Shown one piece after another: positions 7,657 to 16,503 of a stretch of 64,000 bases of DNA. The notes under the pieces are model-generated. The model worked only from the letters and a program-made list of their open reading frames with translations, was not told the origin of the DNA and made no database searches. The stretch's first letter is position 1, and every line of letters begins with the position of its first letter. A program made the position numbers and the translations under genes. The stretch lies in the NCBI RefSeq assembly GCF_051851475.1, contig NZ_JBPUSJ010000012.1:1-64000 (forward strand), written 5' to 3'. The stretch is from Carboxylicivirga taeanensis (lineage in GTDB: Bacteria > Bacteroidota > Bacteroidia > Bacteroidales > Marinilabiliaceae).

Positions 7657-8961
7657 ATGAAAGCAAATAATCATTCATTCGGAATTAGCACACGTTTCTT
7701 TTACTTGCTGGTTGTAACCCTGTTATCAGTTTCATTTATGGCTGAAGGGGTTGTAAGAAGCGAAAAGCGGGTATTTGAAGAAGGTACCTACAAAGAAATT
7801 AAAGGAAAAGTGGTGGACGCAAACAGTGGCGATGACCTTATATTTGCCAATGTTACCATTGAAGGAACCAATATTGCTACGGTAACCAACTCCGAGGGCA
7901 GCTTTGCACTAAAAGTACCTAACGAAATGTTGAATAAAAGCATTACCTTTTCTTACATTGGTTATCAGAAAAAATCTATTCCCATTAGCACGTTAGATGA
8001 CGACAAGAACAAAATTAAACTGGAAATTCTATCGGTATCGTTAGATGCGATAACCGTATTCCCCAAGGACCCTGACTTGCTAATTGAGGCGGTGTTAAAC
8101 CACCGGAAAGAGAACTACTACCAGACTGAACATAAAATGACGGCTTTTTACCGCGAAATCATTCGCAAGCGCCGTACCTACGCCTCTCTGTCCGAAGCTG
8201 TGGTAGAAGTGTATAAGCAAGGCTATTCCAATCAAAAAGATGATGCCGTGAAGTTATTGAAGGGACGTAAGAGCGTCGACTACGACAAGCTTGATACCAT
8301 TACTTTCAAACTGCAAGGTGGTCCGTATTCAACACTTATGTTGGATATTATGAAAAGCCCTTACATGATTTTACGCTACGATGTGCTTGAAATGTACGAT
8401 TTTGAAATCGCTAACATCACCCGTCAGGATAACCGTATTTTATACATTCTTAATTTCAAACAAAAAGATTGGGTTACTGAACCATTGTTTTATGGCAGCT
8501 TGTACATCGACTCAGAAACCATGGCCATTGTAAGTGCGTCGTACAATGTAAATACGGAAGATAAGAAGGCTGTTGGCGCTATGTTTATTAAACGTAAGCC
8601 TGCCGGTGCCGATGTTTATCCGACTAAAGCATCTTACCTGGTGACTTACCGTGAGAAAGATGGTAAATGGATTTATGGTTACTCGCGCGGTGAGATAACA
8701 TTTAAAGTAAATTGGAAAAAACGACTGTTTAATACCGTCTACAACACAGCTATTGAGATGGCCATTACCGATTGGGAAGAAACAAGTGAAAAATCATTCA
8801 GAGGTTCTGAACGTTTAAAAACCAACGTGGTGATGAGCGACACAGAGATGGGCTTTGCCAATGATGATTTTTGGGGCGATTACAATGTCATCGAACCAGA
8901 AAAATCCATTGAATCGGCTATTAAAAAGATTCAAAAGAATATTGAAAAGCTGAAAAACTAG
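7657..8961 (+). CDS. CarboxypepD_reg-like domain envelope protein
   Basis: This 434-residue protein has an N-terminal membrane or signal segment (about 11-32), then a CarboxypepD_reg-like beta-sandwich (about 47-130; IKGKVVDANSGDDLIFANVTIEGTN ... SYIGYQKK, as found at the start of TonB receptors). A long region rich in beta strands follows, without a TonB plug or barrel signature. Such proteins are common in Bacteroidota and are thought to sit in the cell envelope. The function is unknown. It is monocistronic and ends at a terminator that overlaps the convergent MATE gene. Confidence 0.65.
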   Translation: MKANNHSFGISTRFFYLLVVTLLSVSFMAEGVVRSEKRVFEEGTYKEIKGKVVDANSGDDLIFANVTIEGTNIATVTNSEGSFALKVPNEMLNKSITFSYIGYQKKSIPISTLDDDKNKIKLEILSVSLDAITVFPKDPDLLIEAVLNHRKENYYQTEHKMTAFYREIIRKRRTYASLSEAVVEVYKQGYSNQKDDAVKLLKGRKSVDYDKLDTITFKLQGGPYSTLMLDIMKSPYMILRYDVLEMYDFEIANITRQDNRILYILNFKQKDWVTEPLFYGSLYIDSETMAIVSASYNVNTEDKKAVGAMFIKRKPAGADVYPTKASYLVTYREKDGKWIYGYSRGEITFKVNWKKRLFNTVYNTAIEMAITDWEETSEKSFRGSERLKTNVVMSDTEMGFANDDFWGDYNVIEPEKSIESAIKKIQKNIEKLKN

Positions 8962-8987
8962 CTCTTAAAACCAAATCATCATACAAC

Positions 8988-9020
8988 AGGCTGGTAATCG
9001 TAAAGGTTATCAGCCTTTTT
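8988..9020 (+). terminator. terminator overlapping the end of the MATE gene
   Basis: AGGCTGGTAA (8988-8997) pairs with TTATCAGCCT (9007-9016), followed by a T run. The 3' arm contains the last codons of the convergent gene, so the two transcripts overlap at their ends. Confidence 0.7.
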
Positions 9021-10386
9021 GTGGCATATAGGCGATGGCTCTGTTGAGCCTTTTCAGTTCATAAATAAGGAATATGGAGGTAATTACAGCCGAAACAGTG
9101 TCGGCAATAGGGCCTGCCAGCCAAACCCCATCCAGTCCAAAATGCTGAGGCAGTACCATCAGAATAGGGACTAACACAATCACTTGCCGGAGCAAAGAAA
9201 TAAGGGCTGCCAGTCCGGCTTTTCCGGTCGACTGGAAATAGTTACCTGTAATAATCTGAAATCCCACCAGCGGCAATGCCAGCAAAAAGAGGCGTAACCC
9301 CCGTGTGCCAATATCTAACAGGTCCTGGCTGTCGCTATTAAAGGCCCTAATGATGGTACGCGGAAAGAGCTCACTTACAGTAAATCCAATAATCGATATA
9401 ACTGTAGCAAAAATAAGACTAATCACCAGTGTTTGTTTCACTCGTTTATAGTTTTTTGCGCCAAAATTAAAACCAATAATGGGTTGGGCGGCCATGTTAA
9501 TTGCGATGATGGTCATTACCAACAGAGTGGCTACACTCATGATAACGCCCATGGCACCAACGGCCAGGTCACCACCGTATTTAACCAGTTGTACGTTAAA
9601 GGTGCCAAATACGAGGCTGGAAGCCATTTGCATGGAGAATGGGGCAAAACCAATTGAGATAATGTACCAGATAATTTCCTTGTTGAGGAAAAAGTTGCGC
9701 ACTTTTAGGCGGATAACCGAGCGTTGGCTCCGGAAATGAACAATCACCCAGATGCAAAGCGCAAATTGCGACAAAATGGTGGCATAGGCCGCACCGGCAA
9801 CTCCCATATCGAGGACAAAAATAAATATCGGGTCCAATATCAGGTTCAAGCCGGCACTAATCAGCATCGAAATCATGGCTACTTTGGCACTCCCCTCAGA
9901 ACGGATCAGGTTATTGAGTGAATAGCCCACAATGTTAAAAACAGCCCCAAATAGTATAATGTTGAGGTATTCATTGGCATAGTCGAATGTTTCGTTATTG
10001 ACCCCAAAAAAGCGCAGCAGAGGATCTTTTATAGCAAAGCCCAAGCCCATAATAAATAGGGCTACTATAACCATCAGAACAAACGCGTTACCCAGCACTC
10101 TTTCTGCCCGGTCAAAATCCTTTTTACCCAAGTTTAACGAAACGCGCACGCCAGCTCCCATGCCAATGAGCATTCCAAAAGCCATCATAATAACCATGAT
10201 CGGGAAAATGGCACTCAGCCCGGATAACGCCATTGCACCAACTCCATGGCCGATAAAAATACGGTCGACAATGTTGTAAAGCGAGTTAATAATGACACCC
10301 GCAAAGGCTGGTAAAAAATACTTCCATAAGAGTTTGGGTATATTTTCAAATTCCAGCTCTTTGACATTTTGTGCCTGCTTTGACAT
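9010..10386 (-). CDS. MATE family multidrug/sodium exporter
   Basis: This 458-residue inner-membrane protein has about twelve hydrophobic helices in two MatE repeats. N-terminal repeat features are FLPAFAGVIINSLYNIVDRIFIGHGVG and GMLIGMGAGVRVSLNLG. It resembles the NorM/DinF group that exchanges Na+ or H+ for cationic compounds. The ATG at 10386 is chosen because a promoter -7 box lies at 10412-10419, inside the 16-residue extension that starts at 10434. The substrate cannot be deduced. Confidence 0.85.
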   Translation of the reverse strand: MSKQAQNVKELEFENIPKLLWKYFLPAFAGVIINSLYNIVDRIFIGHGVGAMALSGLSAIFPIMVIMMAFGMLIGMGAGVRVSLNLGKKDFDRAERVLGNAFVLMVIVALFIMGLGFAIKDPLLRFFGVNNETFDYANEYLNIILFGAVFNIVGYSLNNLIRSEGSAKVAMISMLISAGLNLILDPIFIFVLDMGVAGAAYATILSQFALCIWVIVHFRSQRSVIRLKVRNFFLNKEIIWYIISIGFAPFSMQMASSLVFGTFNVQLVKYGGDLAVGAMGVIMSVATLLVMTIIAINMAAQPIIGFNFGAKNYKRVKQTLVISLIFATVISIIGFTVSELFPRTIIRAFNSDSQDLLDIGTRGLRLFLLALPLVGFQIITGNYFQSTGKAGLAALISLLRQVIVLVPILMVLPQHFGLDGVWLAGPIADTVSAVITSIFLIYELKRLNRAIAYMPQKG

Positions 10387-10411
10387 AAAAAAAAATTTCT
10401 GTTGTGAGCGA

Positions 10412-10419
10412 CAAAAGTA
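10412..10419 (-). promoter_or_regulatory. -7 promoter box of the MATE gene
   Basis: TACTTTTG on the minus strand matches TAnnTTTG exactly. It lies 26 bases before the ATG at 10386 and rules out the upstream in-frame ATG. No clear -33 box was found. Confidence 0.5.
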
Positions 10420-10587
10420 ACAAAAGGGAATCATTGACAGGGCGATTTCATTCTTTTTGTCAGTTTTTCATAAAATTTATGATAATTTGAAAGTTGTAAT
10501 TCCTTAGCTTTGAGCTAAAGAAGAGCTGAAGTGTGAATATTTCATTAGAAATGTATAATTTGCCTAGTCAAACCTTGATTTATGTGT

Positions 10588-12036
10588 ATGAAAGCTGTAA
10601 TCGTTATTCTTTTATCTTTACTGGTTGATTCAATATTTGCGCAGGACGCCCATTACTGGACTGAGCAATACGGCACGCGCTCAATGCTTATGAGCAATTC
10701 GGTGTATGGTAGTGTGGAGGATTTAGGAGCTGTTTTTTACAATCCGGCCCGCTTAAGCTTTATTGAAGAAAATGCCTTTTTAATCAGTGGAAAGGTGTAT
10801 CAGCTGAGTTCGTATGCTTTTGATACCAACTCTAATGAAGAGCGTACATCGCCACAGCGGCAGTCGTCTTTTGGTGGCGCACCTAGTTTGTTAGCAGGTA
10901 CTTATCGCATAAAAGGTTGGGATAAACACTCGTTTGCGTATTCCTTTCTGGGCCGGCGAAAAATGGATTTAGGCATTACCGAAAGCTCCAGTACTTTTGG
11001 CGATGTGTTGCCAATTCTACCTGGAGAAGAGCATTTTAGTGGGGATGTGTATTTACAAAAAAAGTTTAATGAAGAGTGGTTCGGATTAAGCTGGTCGTAT
11101 ACCCCAAATGAAAACTTCAGTATTGGAGTTTCTAATTTTCTTTCGATCAGAAAGCAGAATGCGCTTGATGAAACACAAATATTCGTGTTCAGTGAGGCTG
11201 AAGATGTTGAGTCCTATAAAAATAATAATAGCTATAGCTTTTCGCACACAGGCATTCTTTGGAAAATTGGTCTTGCCTGGAACCATCATCCCGTCAAATG
11301 GGGAGTCACCATTACAACGCCAACTCTTTCCTTGTCGGGTAATGGCTCTTTTGCCTACGACTATATCTACACCGGCATCAATGATGCTAACCCGGTTTAT
11401 GAGCGCAATACCCAAAGCGACCTGAAAGTGACATATAAAACACCCTTCTCAGTAGCCGCCGGTGCCGGTATCAAAGTTAAGCGCGGTTCGGTGAATGTTA
11501 GTGCCGAATATTTTGGTGCTGTGAGCGAATATACCTTGATGACCAGCGTCCCTTTCACTGGGCAGAGTTCGGGCGACCTTTATCAGGCTACTCTGGTTGA
11601 TAAGCTGAAGCCGGTGCTTAATTTTGGTATTGGTTACAACATTGTGTTTAGTGACGATGTGTTCGGGTACATCAGTTATTCAACTGATATCTCTGCAGCA
11701 GTGGCGCAGCCAAGTGATAAGAAGGTGTTTAGGTCCAAAACTTATGCATCTACCTTTAATTCTAACATTAACCATTTTGGGGGAGGAGTAGTTATGCATT
11801 TTAAAAGGGCTGATATCACCTTTGGAGCGTCTTTGGCAACCACCAATTACCGGGTGAAGCGATCGCTGGTTTTCCCCAATGAGAGCGGAGGGTCAGGTAT
11901 TCTGGATCCCAATGCCTATACCGATGTGAAATGGAATCGTTTGCGATTTATTGTTGGTATCTCTATTCCTTTTTTAAATGATTTTGCAAAAAAGTGGGAG
12001 AACAAGCTCATTGATGGAGAATTTAGTACCAACTAG
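10588..12036 (+). CDS. outer-membrane beta-barrel protein (FadL/OmpP1-like)
   Basis: This 482-residue protein has a signal peptide (cleaved after DSIFAQ) and then a short plug-like start with YWTEQYGTRSML and GAVFYNPAR, the Asn-Pro-(A/G) segment typical of FadL/OmpP1-type hydrophobic-compound channels. The rest alternates amphipathic beta strands as expected for a barrel of about 14 strands. It may transport hydrophobic molecules, but the substrate is unknown. ATG 10588 is preferred to ATG 10582 (two residues longer). Its stop codon overlaps the convergent gene by four bases. Confidence 0.65.
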   Translation: MKAVIVILLSLLVDSIFAQDAHYWTEQYGTRSMLMSNSVYGSVEDLGAVFYNPARLSFIEENAFLISGKVYQLSSYAFDTNSNEERTSPQRQSSFGGAPSLLAGTYRIKGWDKHSFAYSFLGRRKMDLGITESSSTFGDVLPILPGEEHFSGDVYLQKKFNEEWFGLSWSYTPNENFSIGVSNFLSIRKQNALDETQIFVFSEAEDVESYKNNNSYSFSHTGILWKIGLAWNHHPVKWGVTITTPTLSLSGNGSFAYDYIYTGINDANPVYERNTQSDLKVTYKTPFSVAAGAGIKVKRGSVNVSAEYFGAVSEYTLMTSVPFTGQSSGDLYQATLVDKLKPVLNFGIGYNIVFSDDVFGYISYSTDISAAVAQPSDKKVFRSKTYASTFNSNINHFGGGVVMHFKRADITFGASLATTNYRVKRSLVFPNESGGSGILDPNAYTDVKWNRLRFIVGISIPFLNDFAKKWENKLIDGEFSTN

Positions 12037-12563
12037 TGATTGGCAATTGCGGCCAGTATTTTTTTTGCCCGGTTTACTTCGCCTTTACTGCCATAAGGAA
12101 GCAGGTTTTCCAGCGTTGCTTTTAGCTCAGGAACCAGCTCGGGATAAACATGGGTTAAGCCAAAAATAATGGTCATGCAATGGGCCTTAACAGCAATCGG
12201 TGTTTCCTCGGTTTGAAGCCACTGAAAGCAGCAGTCCAGCAGATGGCCGTCGGCCAGGTTCTCTAAATTATGTTGCGACAGAATGCGTAAATAATGTCTT
12301 TTTATGCTTTGGTTGGTCAACTTAGGCGTGCGCTGCACCAGAAGGGGCAGGTATTTATTTATTACATCAGAGTCAATGTCGTGCACCAGGTCCAAAAGGT
12401 AGGCCGATCGCCAGGCCACTTTAGCATCAGCATGTTCATTTAATTCCAGCAGTATCTGAATATCGGTTGACGTATGATAGAGCTCGTCGGCAATACTTTT
12501 GAATAATTTGCCTTCCCAGCCGCTGTTAATCAGGGTGATAATTTCATTTTTTCGTTTCTGCAT
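12033..12563 (-). CDS. HEAT/adaptin-like helical repeat protein, unknown function
   Basis: This 176-residue, all-helical cytoplasmic protein has no signal peptide. Repeated helix pairs such as DAKVAWRSAYLLDLVHDID and TPIAVKAHCMTIIFGLTHVYPEL resemble HEAT or armadillo repeats that mediate protein binding. A promoter box sits at 12568-12575, just 4 bases before the ATG at 12563, so the longer frame (start 12602) is excluded and the mRNA may be leaderless or nearly so. It converges with the barrel gene (4-base overlap) and is divergent from the DUF4105 gene. Confidence 0.6.
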   Translation of the reverse strand: MQKRKNEIITLINSGWEGKLFKSIADELYHTSTDIQILLELNEHADAKVAWRSAYLLDLVHDIDSDVINKYLPLLVQRTPKLTNQSIKRHYLRILSQHNLENLADGHLLDCCFQWLQTEETPIAVKAHCMTIIFGLTHVYPELVPELKATLENLLPYGSKGEVNRAKKILAAIANH

Positions 12564-12567
12564 GTTA

Positions 12568-12575
12568 CAAAGATA
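12568..12575 (-). promoter_or_regulatory. -7 promoter box next to the start codon
   Basis: TATCTTTG on the minus strand ends 4 bases upstream of the ATG at 12563. Transcription would start at or within a few bases of the start codon. Confidence 0.5.
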
Positions 12576-12654
12576 AAGATGGCGGGTTATATTGGATAAC
12601 ACGGGCCTGCTTTTTCAAAACTATAATTTTATATCTTCGACAAAAAAACAACAC

Positions 12655-13818
12655 ATGCGTTACCTCTCCATCGTTCTATTGCTGCTTAGTTTATGTCAGT
12701 TTTCATCGGCTAGTCAACAACTATCCGATAAAGCTCATTTATCGGTTTTGACTTGCTCACCTGGCGATCAGTTATATTCGCTATTCGGGCACAGTGCTAT
12801 TCGCGTGAAGGACCCGGTGGCGGGTTTCGATCTGGTATTTAACTACGGGACTTTTGATTTCGATACGCCTAATTTTTATCTCAAATTTGCCAAAGGCGAT
12901 TTAAACTATTGGTTAACCTATTACAGTTTTGAGCGTTTTAAGAGAGCTTATGCCTATTATGGGCAGAGTGTAACCGAAAACAAGCTGAATTTATCGCAGA
13001 CCGAAAAGCAGCAGTTGTTTGATGCGCTGCTTAAAAACGCAGAGGAAGAAAACCGGTATTATCGGTATGATTTCTTATTTGATAATTGTGCAACACGCAT
13101 TCGCGATATCATAGCCGCTAATGTTGAGGGAGAGCTAAAGTACACAGCTGGCAGTGTCGAAGCCTTTACTTACAGGCAAATGCTTCACCAGTACGATGGT
13201 AAGTATCCCTGGATAAGTAATGGTTTAGACATTATACTTGGTATGAAGACCGATGATGATGCCAGGCTGTTTCATCAAATGTTTTTACCAGACTATTTGC
13301 AGCAACATCTGTTAGCAGCGGTTATCGAAAATGGGGAGACAAGAAAGTTGCTGGAAGCCGATCAGCCAATTATTACTCTTGAGCAGCCTGAACCCTCAAA
13401 AGGAATTGGTCCGGGACAATTTTTTTGGTTCCTGTTTTTTCTGTCGGCTGTGATGGTAATAGTAGAGGTGAGGCGGGCTAAACCCCTGACAGCTTTCAAT
13501 CGCATATTTCTGTTTTTAAGCGGGGCAGTTGGCGCCCTTATATTTTTCCTTTGGTTTCTGTCACGTCACAGTGTAACGGGTGAGAACTTTAATATTTTGT
13601 GGGCCATGCCTTTTAATTTGTTTGTGGCCTTTTTTGCTTCCTGGTTTTTTCAAACCAAACTATTTAAGATCTACCTGATATTCCTGATTATTTGCGCCGC
13701 TGTACCTGTTGTTTTTGGCTGGTTAATTCCACAATACTTGCCGGTAATGGTGTATCCTTTGTGTTTGCTGCTTATCAGCCGTTATGCATCTTGGCTGTAC
13801 TTGTTAGCGAAACGTTAA
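12655..13818 (+). CDS. DUF4105 membrane protein (Lnb N-terminal periplasmic domain type)
   Basis: This 387-residue protein has a signal peptide (MRYLSIVLLLLSLCQFSSAS), a periplasmic DUF4105 domain (about 25-270) and four or five C-terminal transmembrane helices (about 255-385). DUF4105 features include LLTCSPGDQLYSLFGHSAIRV, FNYGTFDF and the FLFDNCATRIRD segment; the conserved His and Cys suggest a papain-like (NlpC-related) fold, though activity is unproven. The ATG at 12655 begins the signal peptide; an imperfect -7 box, TATCTTCG (12632-12639), supports it. Confidence 0.75.
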   Translation: MRYLSIVLLLLSLCQFSSASQQLSDKAHLSVLTCSPGDQLYSLFGHSAIRVKDPVAGFDLVFNYGTFDFDTPNFYLKFAKGDLNYWLTYYSFERFKRAYAYYGQSVTENKLNLSQTEKQQLFDALLKNAEEENRYYRYDFLFDNCATRIRDIIAANVEGELKYTAGSVEAFTYRQMLHQYDGKYPWISNGLDIILGMKTDDDARLFHQMFLPDYLQQHLLAAVIENGETRKLLEADQPIITLEQPEPSKGIGPGQFFWFLFFLSAVMVIVEVRRAKPLTAFNRIFLFLSGAVGALIFFLWFLSRHSVTGENFNILWAMPFNLFVAFFASWFFQTKLFKIYLIFLIICAAVPVVFGWLIPQYLPVMVYPLCLLLISRYASWLYLLAKR

Positions 13819-13863
13819 CCATCTGTCAGCGAACTATTTTGTTAGAATTTCGTTTCATTATTT

Positions 13864-14340
13864 ATGAAGCGGAGTGTTATATTGCTTATTGCCGTGTTGC
13901 TCTTATGGTTACCGGTTGCTGCCCAACAGCTTAGGGAAGTTAGTGCTGAACATTTGCTTCGGCGTGTTAATGAAACCAACGATAGCGTTTACATTGTAAA
14001 TTTTTGGGCAACCTGGTGTGGACCATGTGTTGAGGAGCTGCCAGTATTTGAGTCAACGGAACTTCAGCAGCTTCAAGTTCCAATTAAGGTGTTACTGGTG
14101 AGTGTTGATTTTCCATCGCAAAAGGAGCAGCTTTTAGCTTTTATAAAAGAGAAGCAGTTGAAGCAGGAAGTGTTACTGTTGGATGAGCAAAATCCCAATA
14201 GCTGGATGAATCAAGTTCATCCGGACTGGTCTGGAGCTATTCCGGCCACCGCTGTTTACTACAATAAAGAAATGGTTTTTAATGAAGGAGAGCTCACCTT
14301 GGATGAGTTAAAACAGTTAATAGCATCTATTTACCCTTAA
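13864..14340 (+). CDS. TlpA-like thioredoxin-fold protein
   Basis: This 158-residue envelope thiol protein has a signal peptide (cleaved after AAQ, about residue 21) and a thioredoxin fold with WCGPC (Trp51, Cys52, Cys55). A cis-Pro-like segment (AIPATAVYY) follows later. It probably reduces or shuffles disulfides of exported proteins, as TlpA/ResA do. It is followed after 12 bases by another redoxin, so the two likely form an operon. Confidence 0.85.
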   Translation: MKRSVILLIAVLLLWLPVAAQQLREVSAEHLLRRVNETNDSVYIVNFWATWCGPCVEELPVFESTELQQLQVPIKVLLVSVDFPSQKEQLLAFIKEKQLKQEVLLLDEQNPNSWMNQVHPDWSGAIPATAVYYNKEMVFNEGELTLDELKQLIASIYP

Positions 14341-14352
14341 AAATATACCTAA

Positions 14353-14934
14353 ATGAGAAAAGTAAGCAGTCTATTATTGGTGTTGGTGCTGTCGCTTGGC
14401 GTTCATGCACAATTAAAAGTAGGAGATGGGGCGCCTGAATTCCGTCTTTTAAATACCAATTATCAGGAGGTTGCCTTAAGTGATTACAGTGAACAGCAAG
14501 GCCTTATTTTGATCTTTACCTGTAACCATTGCCCCTACGCGAAGCTTTACGAGGAGCGGATTAAGCAACTGCACCAGACGTACGAGGCGCAAGCGTTTCC
14601 TGTTGTTGCTATTAACCCCAATGATTCGGTGCAATATAAAGAGGATGGTTTCTCGTTTATGGTTGCCAAGGGTTACGATTTTCCCTATTTACTGGATAAT
14701 GAAGGCATCTACAAAGCCTATGGAGCGACTAAAACACCACATGTGTTTTTGCTGGTGAAAGCAAGTAATGGTTTTAAGGTGTCCTATATTGGAGCTATAG
14801 ACGATAGTCCGCAGGATGCTGCCCGGGTAAAGGAGACTTACCTCGAAAATGCTATTAAAGCAGCGCAGCAAGGACGTGCTGCTGAACCATCACTCACTAA
14901 GGCTATTGGTTGTTCCATCAAACCCTTTAACTAG
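14353..14934 (+). CDS. periplasmic redoxin (AhpC/TSA-like thioredoxin family protein)
   Basis: This 193-residue protein has a signal peptide (to about residue 19) and a peroxiredoxin-like thioredoxin fold: GDGAPEFRLLNTNYQEVALSDY, then CNHCPYA (Cys57, Cys60) in place of the usual TxxC peroxidatic motif. Close relatives are annotated as thioredoxin family proteins with a CxxC pair and occur widely in Bacteroidota. It is probably a thiol-disulfide oxidoreductase of the envelope and the second gene of the pair with the TlpA-like protein. Confidence 0.8.
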   Translation: MRKVSSLLLVLVLSLGVHAQLKVGDGAPEFRLLNTNYQEVALSDYSEQQGLILIFTCNHCPYAKLYEERIKQLHQTYEAQAFPVVAINPNDSVQYKEDGFSFMVAKGYDFPYLLDNEGIYKAYGATKTPHVFLLVKASNGFKVSYIGAIDDSPQDAARVKETYLENAIKAAQQGRAAEPSLTKAIGCSIKPFN

Positions 14935-14999
14935 ACCACCTGCACGTGGCATGATCGTGTTTTAACAACTTGTTAGTTTTATTACTGAACAGAAAGCAT

Positions 15000-15007
15000 T
15001 ATTTTTG
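15000..15007 (+). promoter_or_regulatory. -7 promoter box of the serine hydrolase gene
   Basis: TATTTTTG matches TAnnTTTG exactly, 21 bases before the ATG at 15029. A TTTT at 14977-14980, 19 bases upstream, may act as a poor -33 box. It overlaps a TTG codon that would otherwise extend the reading frame. Confidence 0.5.
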
Positions 15008-15028
15008 ACGGGTGCTACAAGAAAATTC

Positions 15029-16357
15029 ATGAGGCTATTTTATAAAACACTGGCAGGAGTAGGTATCACTGCTACATTATGGGTATCATCAGCGATGGTT
15101 AATCCGGTCGCAGAGTCGTACGGAAGTGAGTTTAGTCCTCCGGGGACAAAAGCGACATCTTTTCATGTCCCTTCCTTTATGTCAGATAATGAGGATTTTA
15201 GTTATCTGGAGAAGCAGGTAGAGCGTTTCATGCATCGTGAGCTGCTGGAAGGCGCATCGGTGGCCATAGCCAAAGATGGCAAGCTGGTGTATGCCAAAGG
15301 GTTTGGCTATGCCGATAAGGAAATGGAAATTGCTGTCGAGCCTTCGCATCTTTTTCGTATTGCAAGTGTATCCAAACTGATAACTGCTGCTGGTATCATG
15401 CGCCTTAAAGAGCAGGGACGCCTGACGCTGGATGATAAAGTATTTGGCGAAACCGGTATTTTGAACGATTCCATTTATTTAAAGTATCGCGACAAGCGCG
15501 TAGAAGACATCACGGTGCGTCACCTATTGGAGCACAGTGGCGGATGGACTACCCGCTGGGGCGACCAGATGTTTATGCCAACCATTGTGGCCAGTTCACT
15601 GCATAAAGCATTGCCCGTTAGCAAGAGCGACATCATTCGTTTTGTTCTTAACAAACGCCTTCATTTTACACCCGGTCAGTCGGCCTATTACTCCAACCTG
15701 GGTTACATGATACTTGGGGAAGTGATTTCAAAAGTGTCGGGCATAGAGTATGAAAAGTACATTCAAACCAATCTGCTTTATCCTTTAGGTATTTTCGACA
15801 TGCGTATCGGAGGCAGTTATCTGCATGAACGTGCTGAGCTGGAAGTAAAATATTATGAACCGACACCAACATTTTATGTGAGTGATCATTCCGGAACCGG
15901 TGAAGAGGTGTTACGCACCTACGGCGGTAACGATATGCAGGCATTGGGTGCGGCAGGAGGGTGGATTGCTTCATCAACCGACCTGATGAAGCTGATGCTC
16001 GCCATTGATGGTTTTAGTACTTATCCCGATTTTCTTAGTAGTGAAAGCATAAGGCTGATGGTGGATGACGAGATCAATAATTATGGTCCGCTGGGATGGC
16101 GGCGTATTCGTTCCAACACCTGGTTTCGTACCGGAACACTGGCCGGAACATCAGCTCTCATGGCGCGTCAGGATGATGGCATTGCCTACGTGGTGTTGTT
16201 TAATACCGGAAGCTGGAAAGGGCCTGCTTTAGCCAATGATATTGCCCGTGTAATGAATAGAGGAATTTCGTCTATTGAAAACTGGCCCGATTATAACCTT
16301 TTTCAAATGGACAACACCTGGGCGTCGACCCGCAAACGGCCGCAAGTTATTTACTAA
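15029..16357 (+). CDS. class C beta-lactamase-like serine hydrolase
   Basis: This 442-residue protein of the penicillin-binding/beta-lactamase (Pfam Beta-lactamase) fold has an N-terminal signal or anchor segment. The catalytic SxxK is SVSK (Ser113, Lys116), the second motif is YSN (Tyr221), and the third is in RTGTLAG. HLLEHSGGW is typical of the family. Members include esterases, D-aminopeptidases and peptidoglycan-active enzymes, so resistance to beta-lactams should not be assumed. The ATG at 15029 lies just behind a promoter box; upstream codons only offer TTG. Confidence 0.85.
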   Translation: MRLFYKTLAGVGITATLWVSSAMVNPVAESYGSEFSPPGTKATSFHVPSFMSDNEDFSYLEKQVERFMHRELLEGASVAIAKDGKLVYAKGFGYADKEMEIAVEPSHLFRIASVSKLITAAGIMRLKEQGRLTLDDKVFGETGILNDSIYLKYRDKRVEDITVRHLLEHSGGWTTRWGDQMFMPTIVASSLHKALPVSKSDIIRFVLNKRLHFTPGQSAYYSNLGYMILGEVISKVSGIEYEKYIQTNLLYPLGIFDMRIGGSYLHERAELEVKYYEPTPTFYVSDHSGTGEEVLRTYGGNDMQALGAAGGWIASSTDLMKLMLAIDGFSTYPDFLSSESIRLMVDDEINNYGPLGWRRIRSNTWFRTGTLAGTSALMARQDDGIAYVVLFNTGSWKGPALANDIARVMNRGISSIENWPDYNLFQMDNTWASTRKRPQVIY

Positions 16358-16503
16358 AAGTATCTTCTTGAGTTGAATAATGGGTTTTTAAATTTGTCTA
16401 AAAGGCAAGTGTGTTAAGGCTTGTCTCTGCTTTCAATGAACACTCTTTGTAGTTATTGAACACCATCTGGTTTTAGAATCGTTTGTTTTTGGTGATTTTT
16501 ACA

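Noticed and set aside
15029..16357. Beta-lactam resistance gene
   Set aside because: The fold and SxxK/YxN motifs are shared by many esterases and peptidases; nothing specific to antibiotic hydrolysis was seen.
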